Shown piece after piece: positions 33,552 to 44,294 of a stretch of 64,000 nt of DNA. The notes under the pieces are model-generated. The model saw only the letters and a list, made by a program, of their open reading frames with translations, ran no database searches and was not told the DNA's origin. Numbering within the stretch: position 1 is the stretch's first letter; each line of letters begins with the position of its first letter. Both the position numbers and the translations under genes were made by a program. The DNA is from an uncultured cyanobacterium (GTDB lineage Bacteria; Cyanobacteriota; Cyanobacteriia; Thermostichales; Thermostichaceae): assembly GCA_937944885.1 (NCBI GenBank), contig CALFBB010000010.1:1-64000 (forward strand), written 5' to 3'.

Positions 33552-33923
33552 TTAGGAGGCTGTTGCCGTCTCGTTTTGCACGGGCCGAACAGCAATGGTG
33601 ATGTGACAGGTACGCTTGCGAATGGGGTAAGCCCGTCCCTGGGCACGGGGACGGAATCGTTTCAAGACGGGTCCTTGGTCGGCATAAGCTTGGCTTACCA
33701 CCAAGTCGCGGGGATCCAAGCCGTTGTTGTGTTCGGCATTGGCTACTGCTGAGCGCAGCACCTTGCGAATGGGTTCGCAGGCGGCATAGGGCATGAATTC
33801 CAACAGGATGAGGGCATCGGCATAGGTGCGGCCACGGATTTGATCCAGCACCCGCCGCACCTTGAAGGGCGACATACGGATGTAGCGAGCTACCGCTTTG
33901 ATGTCAGATGAAGAATCAGCCAT
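33552..33923 (-). CDS. rplV: Ribosomal protein L22
   Basis: [58 protein letters not shown]. Confidence 0.97.
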   Translation of the reverse strand: MADSSSDIKAVARYIRMSPFKVRRVLDQIRGRTYADALILLEFMPYAACEPIRKVLRSAVANAEHNNGLDPRDLVVSQAYADQGPVLKRFRPRAQGRAYPIRKRTCHITIAVRPVQNETATAS

Positions 33924-33966
33924 GATGCTCTCCTGTTGGATCACTCTTCAATAAACTCAGCCTAGT

Positions 33967-34248
33967 TCAGCGGCGAGCTGCCTTCTTATCACTGCCCGCA
34001 TGGCCCCGGAAGGTGCGAGTTGGAACAAACTCCCCTAGCTTGTGACCAACCATCTGATCGGTGATGAAGAGGGGCACATGTTGCTTGCCGTTGTGAACTG
34101 CGATGGTATGGCCGATCATCACGGGCAAGATGGTACTGGCTCGCGACCAGGTTTTTATCATTTGCTTCTCATTACGCTCGTTCATCCGCTCCACTTTGAG
34201 AAGCAGCTTGGCATCAACAAAAGGGCCTTTTTTGAGTGAACGTCCCAT
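33967..34248 (-). CDS. rpsS: Ribosomal protein S19
   Basis: [23 protein letters not shown]...[32 protein letters not shown]. Confidence 0.97.
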   Translation of the reverse strand: MGRSLKKGPFVDAKLLLKVERMNERNEKQMIKTWSRASTILPVMIGHTIAVHNGKQHVPLFITDQMVGHKLGEFVPTRTFRGHAGSDKKAARR

Positions 34249-34307
34249 GAGAACCTCGACAATCCAATAACCAATAAAGATTGAATAGCACTTCAACAGG
34301 TGGGTTT

Positions 34308-35192
34308 CTATTGAGCTGTCCGCCCACCTTTGTCACGACGGCCACCGCGACGCCGCCCTCGCACGATTAACTTATTGCTGGCTTTGTTGCGTTTGCGCGT
34401 TTTGTATCCCAAAGTGGGCTTACCCCAAGGGGTGACAGGGCCACTGCGCCCAATCGGAGCCCGCCCTTCTCCACCGCCATGAGGGTGATCCACAGGGTTC
34501 ATCACCGAACCGCGCACTTTTGGGCGACGACCTAACCAACGGCTACGACCAGCTTTGCCAAGGCTAAGGTTGCTGTGATCAACATTACCCACTTGTCCGA
34601 TAGTGGCGTAGCAATCGGAGCGAATCATGCGCACCTCGCCAGAGGGCAGCTTGAGAGAAACATACTTGCCTTCTTTGGCCACCACCTGAGCTCCGGCCCC
34701 GGCGGCACGAACAATCTGTCCACCCCGACCGGGATACAGCTCAACATTGTGTACCACCGTTCCCAGTGGGATCCGTTCTAAAGCCATGGCATTGCCGATT
34801 TCAAAGGGGGCATCAGGCCCAGCCACAATGGTGGATCCCACCTCTAAATAGCGTGGGGCAAGAATGTAGCGTTTCTCACCATCTTCGTACTGCACTAAGG
34901 AAATGCGCGCGTTGCGGTTAGGATCGTACTCAATGGTCTTAACCACAGCAGGGATCCCTCGCTTGTCACGGCGAAAATCGATGATACGGTACAGGCGCTT
35001 GTGACCCCCACCCCGTCGCCGACTGGTGATCACACCGCGGTTGTTGCGCCCTTTCTTGCGATGGATAAATCGCAACAGGGACTTTTCCGGCTTGTGGCGC
35101 TTGCCATTTTCATTCCGAGACAGCTCCTCGAAATCGGAAACTGTCATGTGCCGGGTACTGGGGGTGTAGGGTCGGAAGGTGCGAATGCCCAT
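34308..35192 (-). CDS. rplB: Ribosomal protein L2
   Basis: [24 protein letters not shown]...[20 protein letters not shown]. Confidence 0.98.
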   Translation of the reverse strand: MGIRTFRPYTPSTRHMTVSDFEELSRNENGKRHKPEKSLLRFIHRKKGRNNRGVITSRRRGGGHKRLYRIIDFRRDKRGIPAVVKTIEYDPNRNARISLVQYEDGEKRYILAPRYLEVGSTIVAGPDAPFEIGNAMALERIPLGTVVHNVELYPGRGGQIVRAAGAGAQVVAKEGKYVSLKLPSGEVRMIRSDCYATIGQVGNVDHSNLSLGKAGRSRWLGRRPKVRGSVMNPVDHPHGGGEGRAPIGRSGPVTPWGKPTLGYKTRKRNKASNKLIVRGRRRGGRRDKGGRTAQ

Positions 35193-35256
35193 GATTGCCA
35201 GGGGGTGAAGGACTCAGTGCAAGTGGATCAAGAAGAGGAGAGGGGATTACTTTAAG

Positions 35257-35556
35257 TTAAGTGTCAGGGAAGAGAGTGATAGAATCTCCTTCAGCCAAAG
35301 TAACCACGGCCCGCTTGGGACGGGTGCGGTAGCCAACAAAACGACCAACTCGCCGCTGTTTACGAGGCGGTTTCAGGGTGTTGACCGAAGTGACCCGCAC
35401 CCCAAACATCTCCTCGACAGCAGCCCGGATGAGAGGTTTGGTGGCGGTGGGCATGACCTCAAAGGTGTACTTGCGCTGCTCCATCAGCACCGTTGCTTTT
35501 TCGGTAATGATCGGGCGCAACAACACGTCCGCCAGAATCCGCTTACTCTCGGTCAT
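35257..35556 (-). CDS. rplW: Ribosomal protein L23
   Basis: [27 protein letters not shown]...[32 protein letters not shown]. Confidence 0.96.
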   Translation of the reverse strand: MTESKRILADVLLRPIITEKATVLMEQRKYTFEVMPTATKPLIRAAVEEMFGVRVTSVNTLKPPRKQRRVGRFVGYRTRPKRAVVTLAEGDSITLFPDT

Positions 35557-36331
35557 CGCTTTGCTCCTCTGCTTCTGCTTCCACTACTGCCGGTTCAGCT
35601 GCTTGCGCAGATGGCTGGGCTGACTCGGCTGCTACCGGAGTAGAGGGAGAACCGTTGACTGCCGTTGTGGTGGGTTCTGCTCCCGCCACTGCCGTAGGCT
35701 CTGCTCCCCAACGGACCTTGATTTGTTCCAAAGCAGAGGTGGTGATCAGCACCCAGTCCACGTTGAGCAGATCAAACACATTGATCTGATCCAGGCCGAT
35801 CAGCTTAACTCGAGCAATGTTGCGGATGGCCCGCTCCAGGGTCTCCGTTCGCTGCGGAACAATCAGCAGTGCCGATTGATCTTCCATAACCCCCCAGCGC
35901 AGCAGAGCTTGAGCCACCGTACGGGTTTTGGGAGGGTTAAGCTGCTCCTGAAAATCTTGCACCACAATCAGGTCTTCCACCCGGCTTTGCAAGGCCGTAC
36001 GCAAGGCCAGCTGCCGCTCTTTGCGGTTCATGGCTAGGTTGTACTCTCGCTTGCGAGGGCCAAAAATGACCCCTCCCTTCCGCCACAGGGGAGAGCGAAT
36101 CGAACCTGCACGCGCTCGCCCCGTTCCCTTTTGCTTCCAGGGTTTGCGACCACCACCTCGCACCTCAGCACGGGTTTTGGTGTGGGCATTGCCCTGGCGG
36201 GCATTGGTCATCTGACGGCGTACCGCCAGGTAGAGGATGTGACTGGCGGTTTCAGGGCGAGCCACTTTCAGGCTCAGCTCCGCATTGCCTACCGTTTCCC
36301 CTTGCCAATCTTTAACCACACAGTTTGCCAT
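35543..36331 (-). CDS. rplD: Ribosomal protein L4 with long acidic/low-complexity C-terminal tail
   Basis: [55 protein letters not shown]. Confidence 0.96.
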   Translation of the reverse strand: MANCVVKDWQGETVGNAELSLKVARPETASHILYLAVRRQMTNARQGNAHTKTRAEVRGGGRKPWKQKGTGRARAGSIRSPLWRKGGVIFGPRKREYNLAMNRKERQLALRTALQSRVEDLIVVQDFQEQLNPPKTRTVAQALLRWGVMEDQSALLIVPQRTETLERAIRNIARVKLIGLDQINVFDLLNVDWVLITTSALEQIKVRWGAEPTAVAGAEPTTTAVNGSPSTPVAAESAQPSAQAAEPAVVEAEAEEQSDDRE

Positions 36332-36405
36332 TCTTCCCTCGTCTTTGCCGTTTGGAACAGAGTCCTTTGCTCGGCAGCTTTAGACCTTACCAGGATTTCT
36401 TTCAC

Positions 36406-37050
36406 CTAGCGTTTACTTCCCACCTGCTTAGCAGGGGTAATCTCCAATAACCCACCCTCAACACCAGGCAGGCAGCCCTTGATCAAGAGCAGATCCCGCT
36501 CCACTTCCACTCGCTCTAGCTTTAACTTGCGAATGGTAACTCGGCTGCCTCCGAGACGTCCGGCCATGCGCAAGCCGGGGAAAACCCGACCAGGGGTTGT
36601 CCCAGCGCCGATAGAACCCGGCTCGCGGTGGTTTTTGGAGCCGTGGGACATGGGACCGCGACCAAAGTGGTGGCGCTTTTGGTTGCCAGCAAACCCACGT
36701 CCAATAGAAGTCCCCGCTACATCCAACAGCTGGCCAGGGGTAAACATATCCACAGTTAGGGTTTGCCCTAGCTGGTAGTTTTCTGGGTGCTCGACGCGAA
36801 ACTCCCGCAAATAACGCAAGGGCTGCGATACACCCGCTTTGCTCAGATGACCCCGCTGCGGTTGAGTAAGATGCTTTTCGGCAGTGGGTAGGTAGCCCAC
36901 TTGAATGGCGTTGTAGCCGTCTGTGGCTTGAGTCTTGATCTGGGTAACAATACAGGGGCCAGCCTGTACCACAGTAATAGGAATGGCTAAACCCTCCGCA
37001 GAGAAGAGTTGAGTCATGCCGACTTTTCTTCCAAGGATGCCAAGCGCCAC
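36406..37050 (-). CDS. rplC: Ribosomal protein L3 (GTG start at 37050)
   Basis: (V)[19 protein letters not shown]...[43 protein letters not shown] in front of the GTG. Confidence 0.96.
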   Translation of the reverse strand: MALGILGRKVGMTQLFSAEGLAIPITVVQAGPCIVTQIKTQATDGYNAIQVGYLPTAEKHLTQPQRGHLSKAGVSQPLRYLREFRVEHPENYQLGQTLTVDMFTPGQLLDVAGTSIGRGFAGNQKRHHFGRGPMSHGSKNHREPGSIGAGTTPGRVFPGLRMAGRLGGSRVTIRKLKLERVEVERDLLLIKGCLPGVEGGLLEITPAKQVGSKR

Positions 37051-37391
37051 AAGAGCCTCCAATCGAGCCTGCACGACTCGCCTTTTCGTTAACAGGTTTA
37101 ACTGGCTCAATGAGCCAGACTTCTACAGCAGATCAGACAGCAGCAGACACTCAGAACAAAACTGAGGTCGCCGCAACGAGCAACTGGGGCAGGGACAAAA
37201 GGACAAAGAGGTGTTGACTCTGGGGGAACCAACCGGCCAACCTAAGCTGACCCTTTGACTTTACTGACCCCGAATTCACACGCTAAGCTGCTTCTCCGTA
37301 AAACTGCACAGACTTGCCTGTAACAAGGCAGTATCTGGGGTAGCAGTACGCCGAAGTTGCCACCAGCCCTTACCAAAGTGGGCAGATTTAT

Positions 37392-39488
37392 TTGGCAACA
37401 GTAGTACATCATAGTGAAGCGGAGACCTGTTTGTCCAGATTTTCACAGAAAAAGTTGGGTCGTCTAGGGGGGCCGGTGAGGATGACGCTGGGGGTGGGCA
37501 ACGCTGAGGGGAAATCTTCTCCTTTTCGGAGTGTCATAGGGTGGGCGGGCAGTGGCCTGACTCAGGCTTGCCTTGATCGCTACAAGCATTTGCTGAGGAC
37601 GGGATCCGATCCAGGTCGGATCCTGTTTCTGGTGCGTAGCCAACGACAGGCCCGTGAAGTTCTAGAGCGCCTACAACAGGAAAGCACAGCTTTGGTGGGG
37701 CCGTGGCGGGTGGAAACTTTTTTGCAGTGGGTGGGGCGCTCTCTGGCAGACCATTGGCCGCGGGTACAAGCGGCGATTCCACAGTTGCCTGACCGGTTTG
37801 AGCCGGTGCCCTTGGCTAAAGATTTGACCCAATTTCTCTGTGCACGGGTGTGTGTTCTTTGCCCTCGCCATGGAGAGGCCTTTGCCAATACCGGTCTGAA
37901 GGAGTTTCAGATCTGGGATCAAATCAGCAGTGCGGCCTACATTGCCGGAGCCTCGGGGTTATCTGCTGAAGAGGTGGGATCCCGGTTAGCACAAGCTTGG
38001 CCACCAGATGCGGATCCGGTGCGGGCAGAGACCTTACAGGCGATGGGCTGTTGTGTAGGGCGGTTGTGGGCGGCAGCGCTGGAGTTGGGAGCTTTTGATT
38101 TCGGCTTGCAACTTCGTCTGTTTCGGGAACACATCCTACCTTTGCCAGAGTTTTGGGCGGAGTGGGATCACCTGATCGTGGATCAAGCGGAGGACAGTTG
38201 TGCTGTGGCGTTGGAGTTTTATCGACAGGGACAGTCCCATCTGCAAAGCCAATGGTTTAGCTACACGATTGGGGGTGGGGCCTCTTTCACTGCTGTTCCG
38301 GAGGGAGTGGCCCATTTTTTAATGGAGAAAACCCAGGTTCAATTCCTTGAAGGTAGCTATCGTGCTTCAAACAGGATGATTCGATTGGGGCTAGAAATTG
38401 CCCGGGCCCTGGATCCACAGTTTTCTCCTCCTCTATCTACGCTGCCAGGCAAGGGTTTACCTTCCTTTGAGGTTTTGGAAGGAGAAACCCAGTTTGCGGC
38501 GCTAGAGGCGATGGTGGCTCAGATCAAGCGTCTCCTAGCAGCCGGTATCCAGGCACGCCGCATCGCTATTCTGTTGCCCCGCATGGATGTCGGCATCAGC
38601 CTCAGTTTGCAGGAGCAGTTGCCAGAGGTTTGGCCAATTGCTCCACTTCCGGCTTTGATTGGTTATCCGCTGGTGCGCGCGGTGTTGACGGCGGCGGAAC
38701 TGGCCCATCCCGAGTGGAGGGCTTTTCCCACTCTGCCGCAGTGGCAGCTGATGCTGGGGCTGGTACTGGGGTTGGATCCGGTACGGGCGGCTTTGTTGGC
38801 AGAAGATACGTTGGATCCGGTGAGACGGTCTTTGCGCCCGCAAACGGCGGTGCGGCAACCTGAGCGGGTGGGGTTTGCCAACCTAGAGCGCTACCAAAAG
38901 CTCTTGCTCTGGTTGCAGGAGTATCCTTCTGAATCTCCGCTGGATCACTTCTTCCAACAGTTTTTTACAGATCATTTGGCCAATGGAGCAGCTTCTCCTC
39001 AGGAACAAGAGTTGCTGCAACTGTTAATCGAAGCAGCACAACGATTTCGACAAGCATTTCCCACTGAGACGGGTCCCTCTTTCTTGAGCATGATTCGTTC
39101 GGGACAGACCCCCAGTAGTAGTCGCTATGAGCCTGACTATGGTCAACATTTGGTTGTCGCCACTCCTGTAGCCTATATTAACCGGGGCCTAGAGGCAGAC
39201 TATCAATTTTGGTTTGATATCACCAATCCCAGTTGGTCTCGCTCCCTTTGGCACACCCTCTACAATGACCGAGTGCTCACCCCAGATTGGGATGGCATGG
39301 TTTTTGATCCGGTACAAGACTTGCGAGTTCGGCAGCAAATTCTAGGCCGTACCTTGCTCAATCTTTGCTGCCGCAATCGTCACGGCCTATGGCTAGTACG
39401 CTCAACCTTCAATTATCGGGGTGAAGAAAATACCAGCATCTTGGATTGTCTAATTTTGAAGGGGTTTCGGGCATTGATGGCTGCCTAG
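37392..39488 (+). CDS. SF1 (UvrD/RecB-like) helicase-related protein with degenerate nucleotide-binding motifs
   Basis: GWAGSGLTQACLDRY (Walker-A-like), WDHLIVDQAEDSC (motif II-like), VATPVAYINRGLEADYQFWFDI (motif V-like). Confidence 0.6.
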   Translation: MATVVHHSEAETCLSRFSQKKLGRLGGPVRMTLGVGNAEGKSSPFRSVIGWAGSGLTQACLDRYKHLLRTGSDPGRILFLVRSQRQAREVLERLQQESTALVGPWRVETFLQWVGRSLADHWPRVQAAIPQLPDRFEPVPLAKDLTQFLCARVCVLCPRHGEAFANTGLKEFQIWDQISSAAYIAGASGLSAEEVGSRLAQAWPPDADPVRAETLQAMGCCVGRLWAAALELGAFDFGLQLRLFREHILPLPEFWAEWDHLIVDQAEDSCAVALEFYRQGQSHLQSQWFSYTIGGGASFTAVPEGVAHFLMEKTQVQFLEGSYRASNRMIRLGLEIARALDPQFSPPLSTLPGKGLPSFEVLEGETQFAALEAMVAQIKRLLAAGIQARRIAILLPRMDVGISLSLQEQLPEVWPIAPLPALIGYPLVRAVLTAAELAHPEWRAFPTLPQWQLMLGLVLGLDPVRAALLAEDTLDPVRRSLRPQTAVRQPERVGFANLERYQKLLLWLQEYPSESPLDHFFQQFFTDHLANGAASPQEQELLQLLIEAAQRFRQAFPTETGPSFLSMIRSGQTPSSSRYEPDYGQHLVVATPVAYINRGLEADYQFWFDITNPSWSRSLWHTLYNDRVLTPDWDGMVFDPVQDLRVRQQILGRTLLNLCCRNRHGLWLVRSTFNYRGEENTSILDCLILKGFRALMAA

Positions 39489-39644
39489 CGTAAAGATCAC
39501 CCATACCTTGTGCAAGGACCAGATGCTACTTTTCCTTTTCCCTAGGTTGCTCTCCCCCCTGGGGGGAGACTTTGAAGGTGTATGCGGTGATCCCTAGAGG
39601 GCTGTCATTTCGGTCTGTAAACTCAGCCAGTCTAAGGGAAGCGG

Positions 39645-39869
39645 CTATCGCCCTTGTTGTTCTATGGTTCGGCGTAGTTCACTGGCCATTTCCATAAACT
39701 CTCGAGGGTTCCCTGCCGTGCCATAGGAGGCACGGTCGCGCACCTTCTTGCCGCTGCCTTGACGGGTGCGGATATTTAGTAGAGAACTGGCCATCTCCAT
39801 GAACTTAGCAGGACTTCCCTCACTGCTAGCCCGCGTTGCAGAGCTGCGTCCGCTACGAGTGATCGCCAT
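39645..39869 (-). CDS. Small protein with duplicated PxxFMEMAS motif
   Basis: MAITRSGRSSATRASSEGSPAKFMEMASSLLNIRTRQGSGKKVRDRASYGTAGNPREFMEMASELRRTIEQQGR. Confidence 0.65.
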   Translation of the reverse strand: MAITRSGRSSATRASSEGSPAKFMEMASSLLNIRTRQGSGKKVRDRASYGTAGNPREFMEMASELRRTIEQQGR

Positions 39870-40096
39870 AAAGACCTCAATTCTCACAAATGAAATGCTT
39901 GTTCATATTTTCCCACAAAGGATCTCAGATCAACCAGGCCCAATGCTTGATCTTGTCAAGTAGCTGCAGGGTAGATGGGGGAAGAGCAACACCGTCTCTG
40001 ACAGAATCAGCCAAGGCCACCGGGAGAGAGATGAGAGAGATGAACCGGTGCAATATGCCGTGTCAAGTGAAGAAGCAAGTCAGGAAGGACAATGAA

Positions 40097-40627
40097 CTAG
40101 AGGTAACCTTTATCTTGTAGACATTGCATCACTTGCTGAACACTTTCAGCGATGCTTTGTTCGGCGGTTTTGCAGATTACTTCCGGATTTTCTGGCGGCT
40201 CATAGGGGTCATCAATGCCGGTAAAGTTCTGGATCAATCCAGCTCGTGCTTTTCGGTACAGTCCTTTCACATCGCGGCTTTCGCATACTGCCAATGGCGC
40301 ATCCACAAAGACTTCAATAAAGTTACCAATCTGTTGACGCACCTCCTGGCGGGTTTGCCGGTAGGGGGAAATGGCGGAAACCAAGACAATCACCCCCTGC
40401 CGGGTCAAAAGCTTTGCCACAAAGCCAATGCGGCGGACATTCTCATCCCGATCCACTTTGCTATATCCCAACCCTTTGCTGAGATATTGCCGCACCACAT
40501 CTCCGTCTAGGACCTCCACTGGCAGTCCCCAGGCCCGCAACTGCTGAGCTACCCCTTGGCTAAGGGTGGTTTTGCCTGCTCCACTTAGCCCCGTAAACCA
40601 GACTGTGACCCCTCGCCGTGACATCAA
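40097..40627 (-). CDS. cysC: Adenylyl-sulfate kinase
   Basis: [84 protein letters not shown]. Confidence 0.96.
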   Translation of the reverse strand: MMSRRGVTVWFTGLSGAGKTTLSQGVAQQLRAWGLPVEVLDGDVVRQYLSKGLGYSKVDRDENVRRIGFVAKLLTRQGVIVLVSAISPYRQTRQEVRQQIGNFIEVFVDAPLAVCESRDVKGLYRKARAGLIQNFTGIDDPYEPPENPEVICKTAEQSIAESVQQVMQCLQDKGYL

Positions 40628-40729
40628 GATCCCGCACCCTTTGGCCTCGTTAGGATATCATTCCGAAAGCTAGGGTGATACACTCGAGAGGCTGCACATC
40701 TTGGCCACGCCCTAGCTCTTTTTTCGGTT

Positions 40730-41977
40730 ATGTCGCCCCTGAGTTCTAGCTTTGCTCAGACCAACACGGGATCCCCCACAACTGCGGATCTGTTTGCCGA
40801 GCATGTGATGTCCACTTATGGGCGCTATCCCCTGACGCTGGTGCGCGGGCAGGGATGTCGCGTTTGGGATGAACAGGGGCGGGAGTACCTGGATTTTGTG
40901 GCCGGTATTGCCACCTGTACCTTGGGCCATGCTCACCCGGTTTGGATCCAAGCTTTAACTGAGCAGGCTCAACAGCTGCACCATGTTTCTAATCTTTACT
41001 ACACCCCCCCCCAGGCACAACTGGCCCAATGGCTGACCCGGCACTCTTGTGCGGATAAGGTATTTTTCTGTAACTCCGGGGCAGAGGCCAATGAAGGGGC
41101 CATTAAGCTGGCCCGCAAATACGCCCACACCGTGCGCGGGATCCAGGAACCGGTGATTCTCACCGCCCATGGCAGCTTCCATGGCCGTACCCTGGCTACT
41201 GTCACTGCTACCGGCCAGCCCAAGTACCAAAAAGACTTTGCCCCCTTGGTTCCCGGTTTTGACTACATTCCCTACAACGACATTGAGGGGACGGAAGCTG
41301 TCTTGAACCGCTGGGGGGAGCGGGTCTGTGCGGTGTTGCTGGAGCCTCTCCAGGGGGAGGGGGGGGTTTTACCCGGGGATCCCACCTATTTTCAGTGGTG
41401 GCGACGGGTATGTAATGAGCGAGGCATTTTGCTGATGCTGGATGAGGTGCAGGTGGGCATGGGCCGTACCGGTAGGCTCTGGGGCTACTGCCACCTGGGG
41501 GTGGAGCCGGATATTTTCACGCTGGCGAAGGGCTTAGCGGGTGGGATCCCGATTGGGGCTTTGTTGGCTAAGGACTTTTGTGCGGTGTTTCAACCTGGGG
41601 ATCATGCCAGCACCTTTGGGGGCAACCCTTTGGCTTGTGCCGTGGGCTTGGCGGTTTGTCGCACCTTGATGTTGGACAGTTTGATTTGGAATGCTCAACA
41701 AACGGGGGCCTATTTGCGTCAGGGCCTGTCTCGACTGGCGGAACAATTCCCCAGGCTGATCGAGCAGGTACGGGGCTGGGGCCTGATTCAAGGGTTGGTG
41801 ATGCGGATCCCGGCAGCAGAGGTGGTTAAAGCGGCGATGGAGATGGGCCTCCTGCTGGTGCCGGCGGGGCTGCAGGTGGTGCGCTTTGTACCCCCCTTGA
41901 TCGTTACCCCAGCAGAGATCGACCAGGCGCTGGCTTTACTGGGATCCGCTTTGGAAAGGTTGGCAGCTTCTCACTGA
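40730..41977 (+). CDS. argD: Acetylornithine aminotransferase
   Basis: RGQGCRVWDEQGREYLDFVAGIATCTLGHAHP, NSGAEANEGAIKLARKY, LMLDEVQVGMGRTGRLWGY, HASTFGGNPLACAVG. Confidence 0.96.
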   Translation: MSPLSSSFAQTNTGSPTTADLFAEHVMSTYGRYPLTLVRGQGCRVWDEQGREYLDFVAGIATCTLGHAHPVWIQALTEQAQQLHHVSNLYYTPPQAQLAQWLTRHSCADKVFFCNSGAEANEGAIKLARKYAHTVRGIQEPVILTAHGSFHGRTLATVTATGQPKYQKDFAPLVPGFDYIPYNDIEGTEAVLNRWGERVCAVLLEPLQGEGGVLPGDPTYFQWWRRVCNERGILLMLDEVQVGMGRTGRLWGYCHLGVEPDIFTLAKGLAGGIPIGALLAKDFCAVFQPGDHASTFGGNPLACAVGLAVCRTLMLDSLIWNAQQTGAYLRQGLSRLAEQFPRLIEQVRGWGLIQGLVMRIPAAEVVKAAMEMGLLLVPAGLQVVRFVPPLIVTPAEIDQALALLGSALERLAASH

Positions 41978-41988
41978 GGGGCGGCAGC

Positions 41989-42429
41989 CTAGCTGGGGGG
42001 GAGCTGTTGCCAAGCTTGGCGCAAAAACTCCTGTAACAATTGGCGAGCTACCAGCCCAAAGTCCTCCGGATCCCTGGCTTGCTCCAACCAGGGCAAAACC
42101 TCTTCGGCATAGGCCGGCACAAACCTGGCAGCCGGCCAGAGCAAATCAGCAGTTGAGCGCAGATGCCACACCTGGGATCCCTGTTGAAGTAAGAGGGGCC
42201 GGACCCAGAGCATGGCCGGGGATCCACTTCGTGCCTGAGATCCTGGGGCAACAGACTGAATCAGCTCCACACACAGGGTTGCCTGCAGCCCCTGTAGCTT
42301 GAGAATGGGGCGCGGCGGCGGCGGGTGCACATTCACCGCATCTGGCACGGTACGCCCCTCTATACCGAGAGTCTCACCAGAACTACATTTGGCAGGCAGA
42401 CGGGGCAACAATCTTATACAGACCCTCAA
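41989..42429 (-). CDS. Hypothetical protein
   Basis: 146-aa ORF between convergent genes; no motif recognised. Confidence 0.5.
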   Translation of the reverse strand: MRVCIRLLPRLPAKCSSGETLGIEGRTVPDAVNVHPPPPRPILKLQGLQATLCVELIQSVAPGSQARSGSPAMLWVRPLLLQQGSQVWHLRSTADLLWPAARFVPAYAEEVLPWLEQARDPEDFGLVARQLLQEFLRQAWQQLPPS

Positions 42430-42603
42430 CTTAACTCAACATCAATTGATACAGACTATCTTGATCCTAGCGGGTGCTGATCCGCCACTCGCCGGGCTAG
42501 GGATCCCAAACCCAAGAGGATCGGCCCATTGCAAGCATTTCGGGAACTTAACTTTGTGGCCTTGTGCTAGACCATTCTTGATGCCGATTCCATCGCTCTT
42601 GCC

Positions 42604-43452
42604 ATGATGCACACCTTTGTTCCACCGCACCGCTTCTTTCCCTACCTGACTTGGACCGAGATCCAAGCCATGCCCGACAAAGAGGACGTGGTGATTATCC
42701 AGCCGGTTGCTTCCGTTGAGCAGCATGGACCGCACCTGCCGCTGGTGGTGGATGCGGCCATTGGTACGGCTATCATCGGGCGAGCGCTGGAAAAACTGGA
42801 TCCCGACATCCCGGCCTATGTCTTACCTACCCAGTGTTACGGCAAAGCCAATGAACACTGGCATTTTCCCGGCACCATCACCCTTACCAGTCAAACTCTG
42901 ATGGCGGTGCTCACAGAGGTGGCGGAAAGCATTTATCGAGCTGGGTTTCGCAAGCTGGTCTTCCTCAACTCCCATGGGGGTCAACCGCAAGTACTGGAGA
43001 TAGTGGCACGGGATCTGCATCAACAGTACGAAGACTTCATGCTCTTTCCGGTATCCGTCTGGCGGGTTCCCCACGCAGGGAAGGAGCTGTTTACGGAGAA
43101 AGAACGGGAACTGGGCATTCATGCCGGCGATAGCGAAACCAGCATCCTCATGCACATTCTGCCCGAGACCGTTCGTACCGATAGGCTGACATGCGAGTAT
43201 CCTCAGGATTTGCCTGAAAATAGCCTGATCAGCATGGAGGGAGCAATCCCCTTTGCTTGGGTAACCCGCGATCTCAGTCAAAGTGGTGTCCTGGGAGATG
43301 CGACTGCTGCTACAGCCGAAAAGGGCAAGCTCCTGGTGGAGTCGATGGCGGAGGGTTGGGTGCAACTCATCCAGGATCTCTACAAGTTCCGCCAGCCCCA
43401 GGCCTGGCGAAAAGGAAGAGCCGGTGCTGCTCCGCTTTCCAGCCTGACGTAA
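42604..43452 (+). CDS. Creatininase-family amidohydrolase
   Basis: QPVASVEQHGPHLPLVVDAAIGTAI, FLNSHGGQPQVLE, GIHAGDSETSILMHI. Confidence 0.93.
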   Translation: MMHTFVPPHRFFPYLTWTEIQAMPDKEDVVIIQPVASVEQHGPHLPLVVDAAIGTAIIGRALEKLDPDIPAYVLPTQCYGKANEHWHFPGTITLTSQTLMAVLTEVAESIYRAGFRKLVFLNSHGGQPQVLEIVARDLHQQYEDFMLFPVSVWRVPHAGKELFTEKERELGIHAGDSETSILMHILPETVRTDRLTCEYPQDLPENSLISMEGAIPFAWVTRDLSQSGVLGDATAATAEKGKLLVESMAEGWVQLIQDLYKFRQPQAWRKGRAGAAPLSSLT

Positions 43453-43655
43453 GATTGCTACCCAAATTCCTCACCGTGTTCCCGGTATTCTGGGGTTAGC
43501 ACCTGGAGAACCTTAAGGGCCAACTGAAACCAATAGGCCACTATCAGCAGAAGAACAGCCCGGAAAAGGCCCTGGCACATGCTTCAACCCCTCTCCCGAG
43601 AGCAGCCTGTGTAGCACTGAACTTCCCCGCAAGTAGTGTCTGGTTGGTGTTGGGT

Positions 43656-44294
43656 TCAGGCAGCCTGGGGAAGCTTGACAATAAGGTGGCGATGCTTGTC
43701 CAGCATAATCCACTCCTGCTGACGAAAGCGGTTTAGGAGACGGGTAATGGTGACGCGGGTGGTACCAATGGCATTGGCCAGATCTTGATGGGTTAGACGA
43801 ACCTGAAGACGAACCCCCCCAGCAACCGGGGATCCCAACTCTAGTGCCAACAAAGAGAGCAACTGTCGCAACCGATCTTCCACTCGCCGGCGTCCTGCCA
43901 AGGCCAGCAAAGCTTCCGTTTGTTGCAAACGGCGCACCACTTGCTTGAGCAAACCGTGGCTTAGAGCTTCTGAGGCTTCCACTTCAGCGGCCGATAGCCG
44001 CAACACATCCACGGCCGTCAAGGCTGTTGCCTGATAGGGATCCAAGAGGGTAAGAGGGGATCCCAGGGGCATGGAGGGCCCGGCAAACCCCAACAAGGCT
44101 TCCGTACCATTGGGGTAGCTGGTTGTGATTTGGACGAACCCCCGGCAGACGATTACCCATTCTTCAGGAAACAAGGGGATCCTCTGACCGGAAGCATAGG
44201 GAGTCAAATTGCGTTCCCGATAGAGATTTTCCAACACTTGGCGTTCCCGAGCTGTCAGAGTGGCGGTAGAATAACCGAAAACTGTTTCAGGCAT
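43656..44294 (-). CDS. Crp/Fnr-family transcriptional regulator with NtcA-like recognition helix
   Basis: cNMP-binding-like fold, C-term HTH LTHQDLANAIGTTRVTITRLLNRFRQQEWI. Confidence 0.88.
   Translation of the reverse strand: MPETVFGYSTATLTARERQVLENLYRERNLTPYASGQRIPLFPEEWVIVCRGFVQITTSYPNGTEALLGFAGPSMPLGSPLTLLDPYQATALTAVDVLRLSAAEVEASEALSHGLLKQVVRRLQQTEALLALAGRRRVEDRLRQLLSLLALELGSPVAGGVRLQVRLTHQDLANAIGTTRVTITRLLNRFRQQEWIMLDKHRHLIVKLPQAA

Noticed and set aside
42470-42600. Possible riboswitch ahead of the creatininase-family gene
   Set aside because: No recognisable conserved core or convincing stem set by eye.
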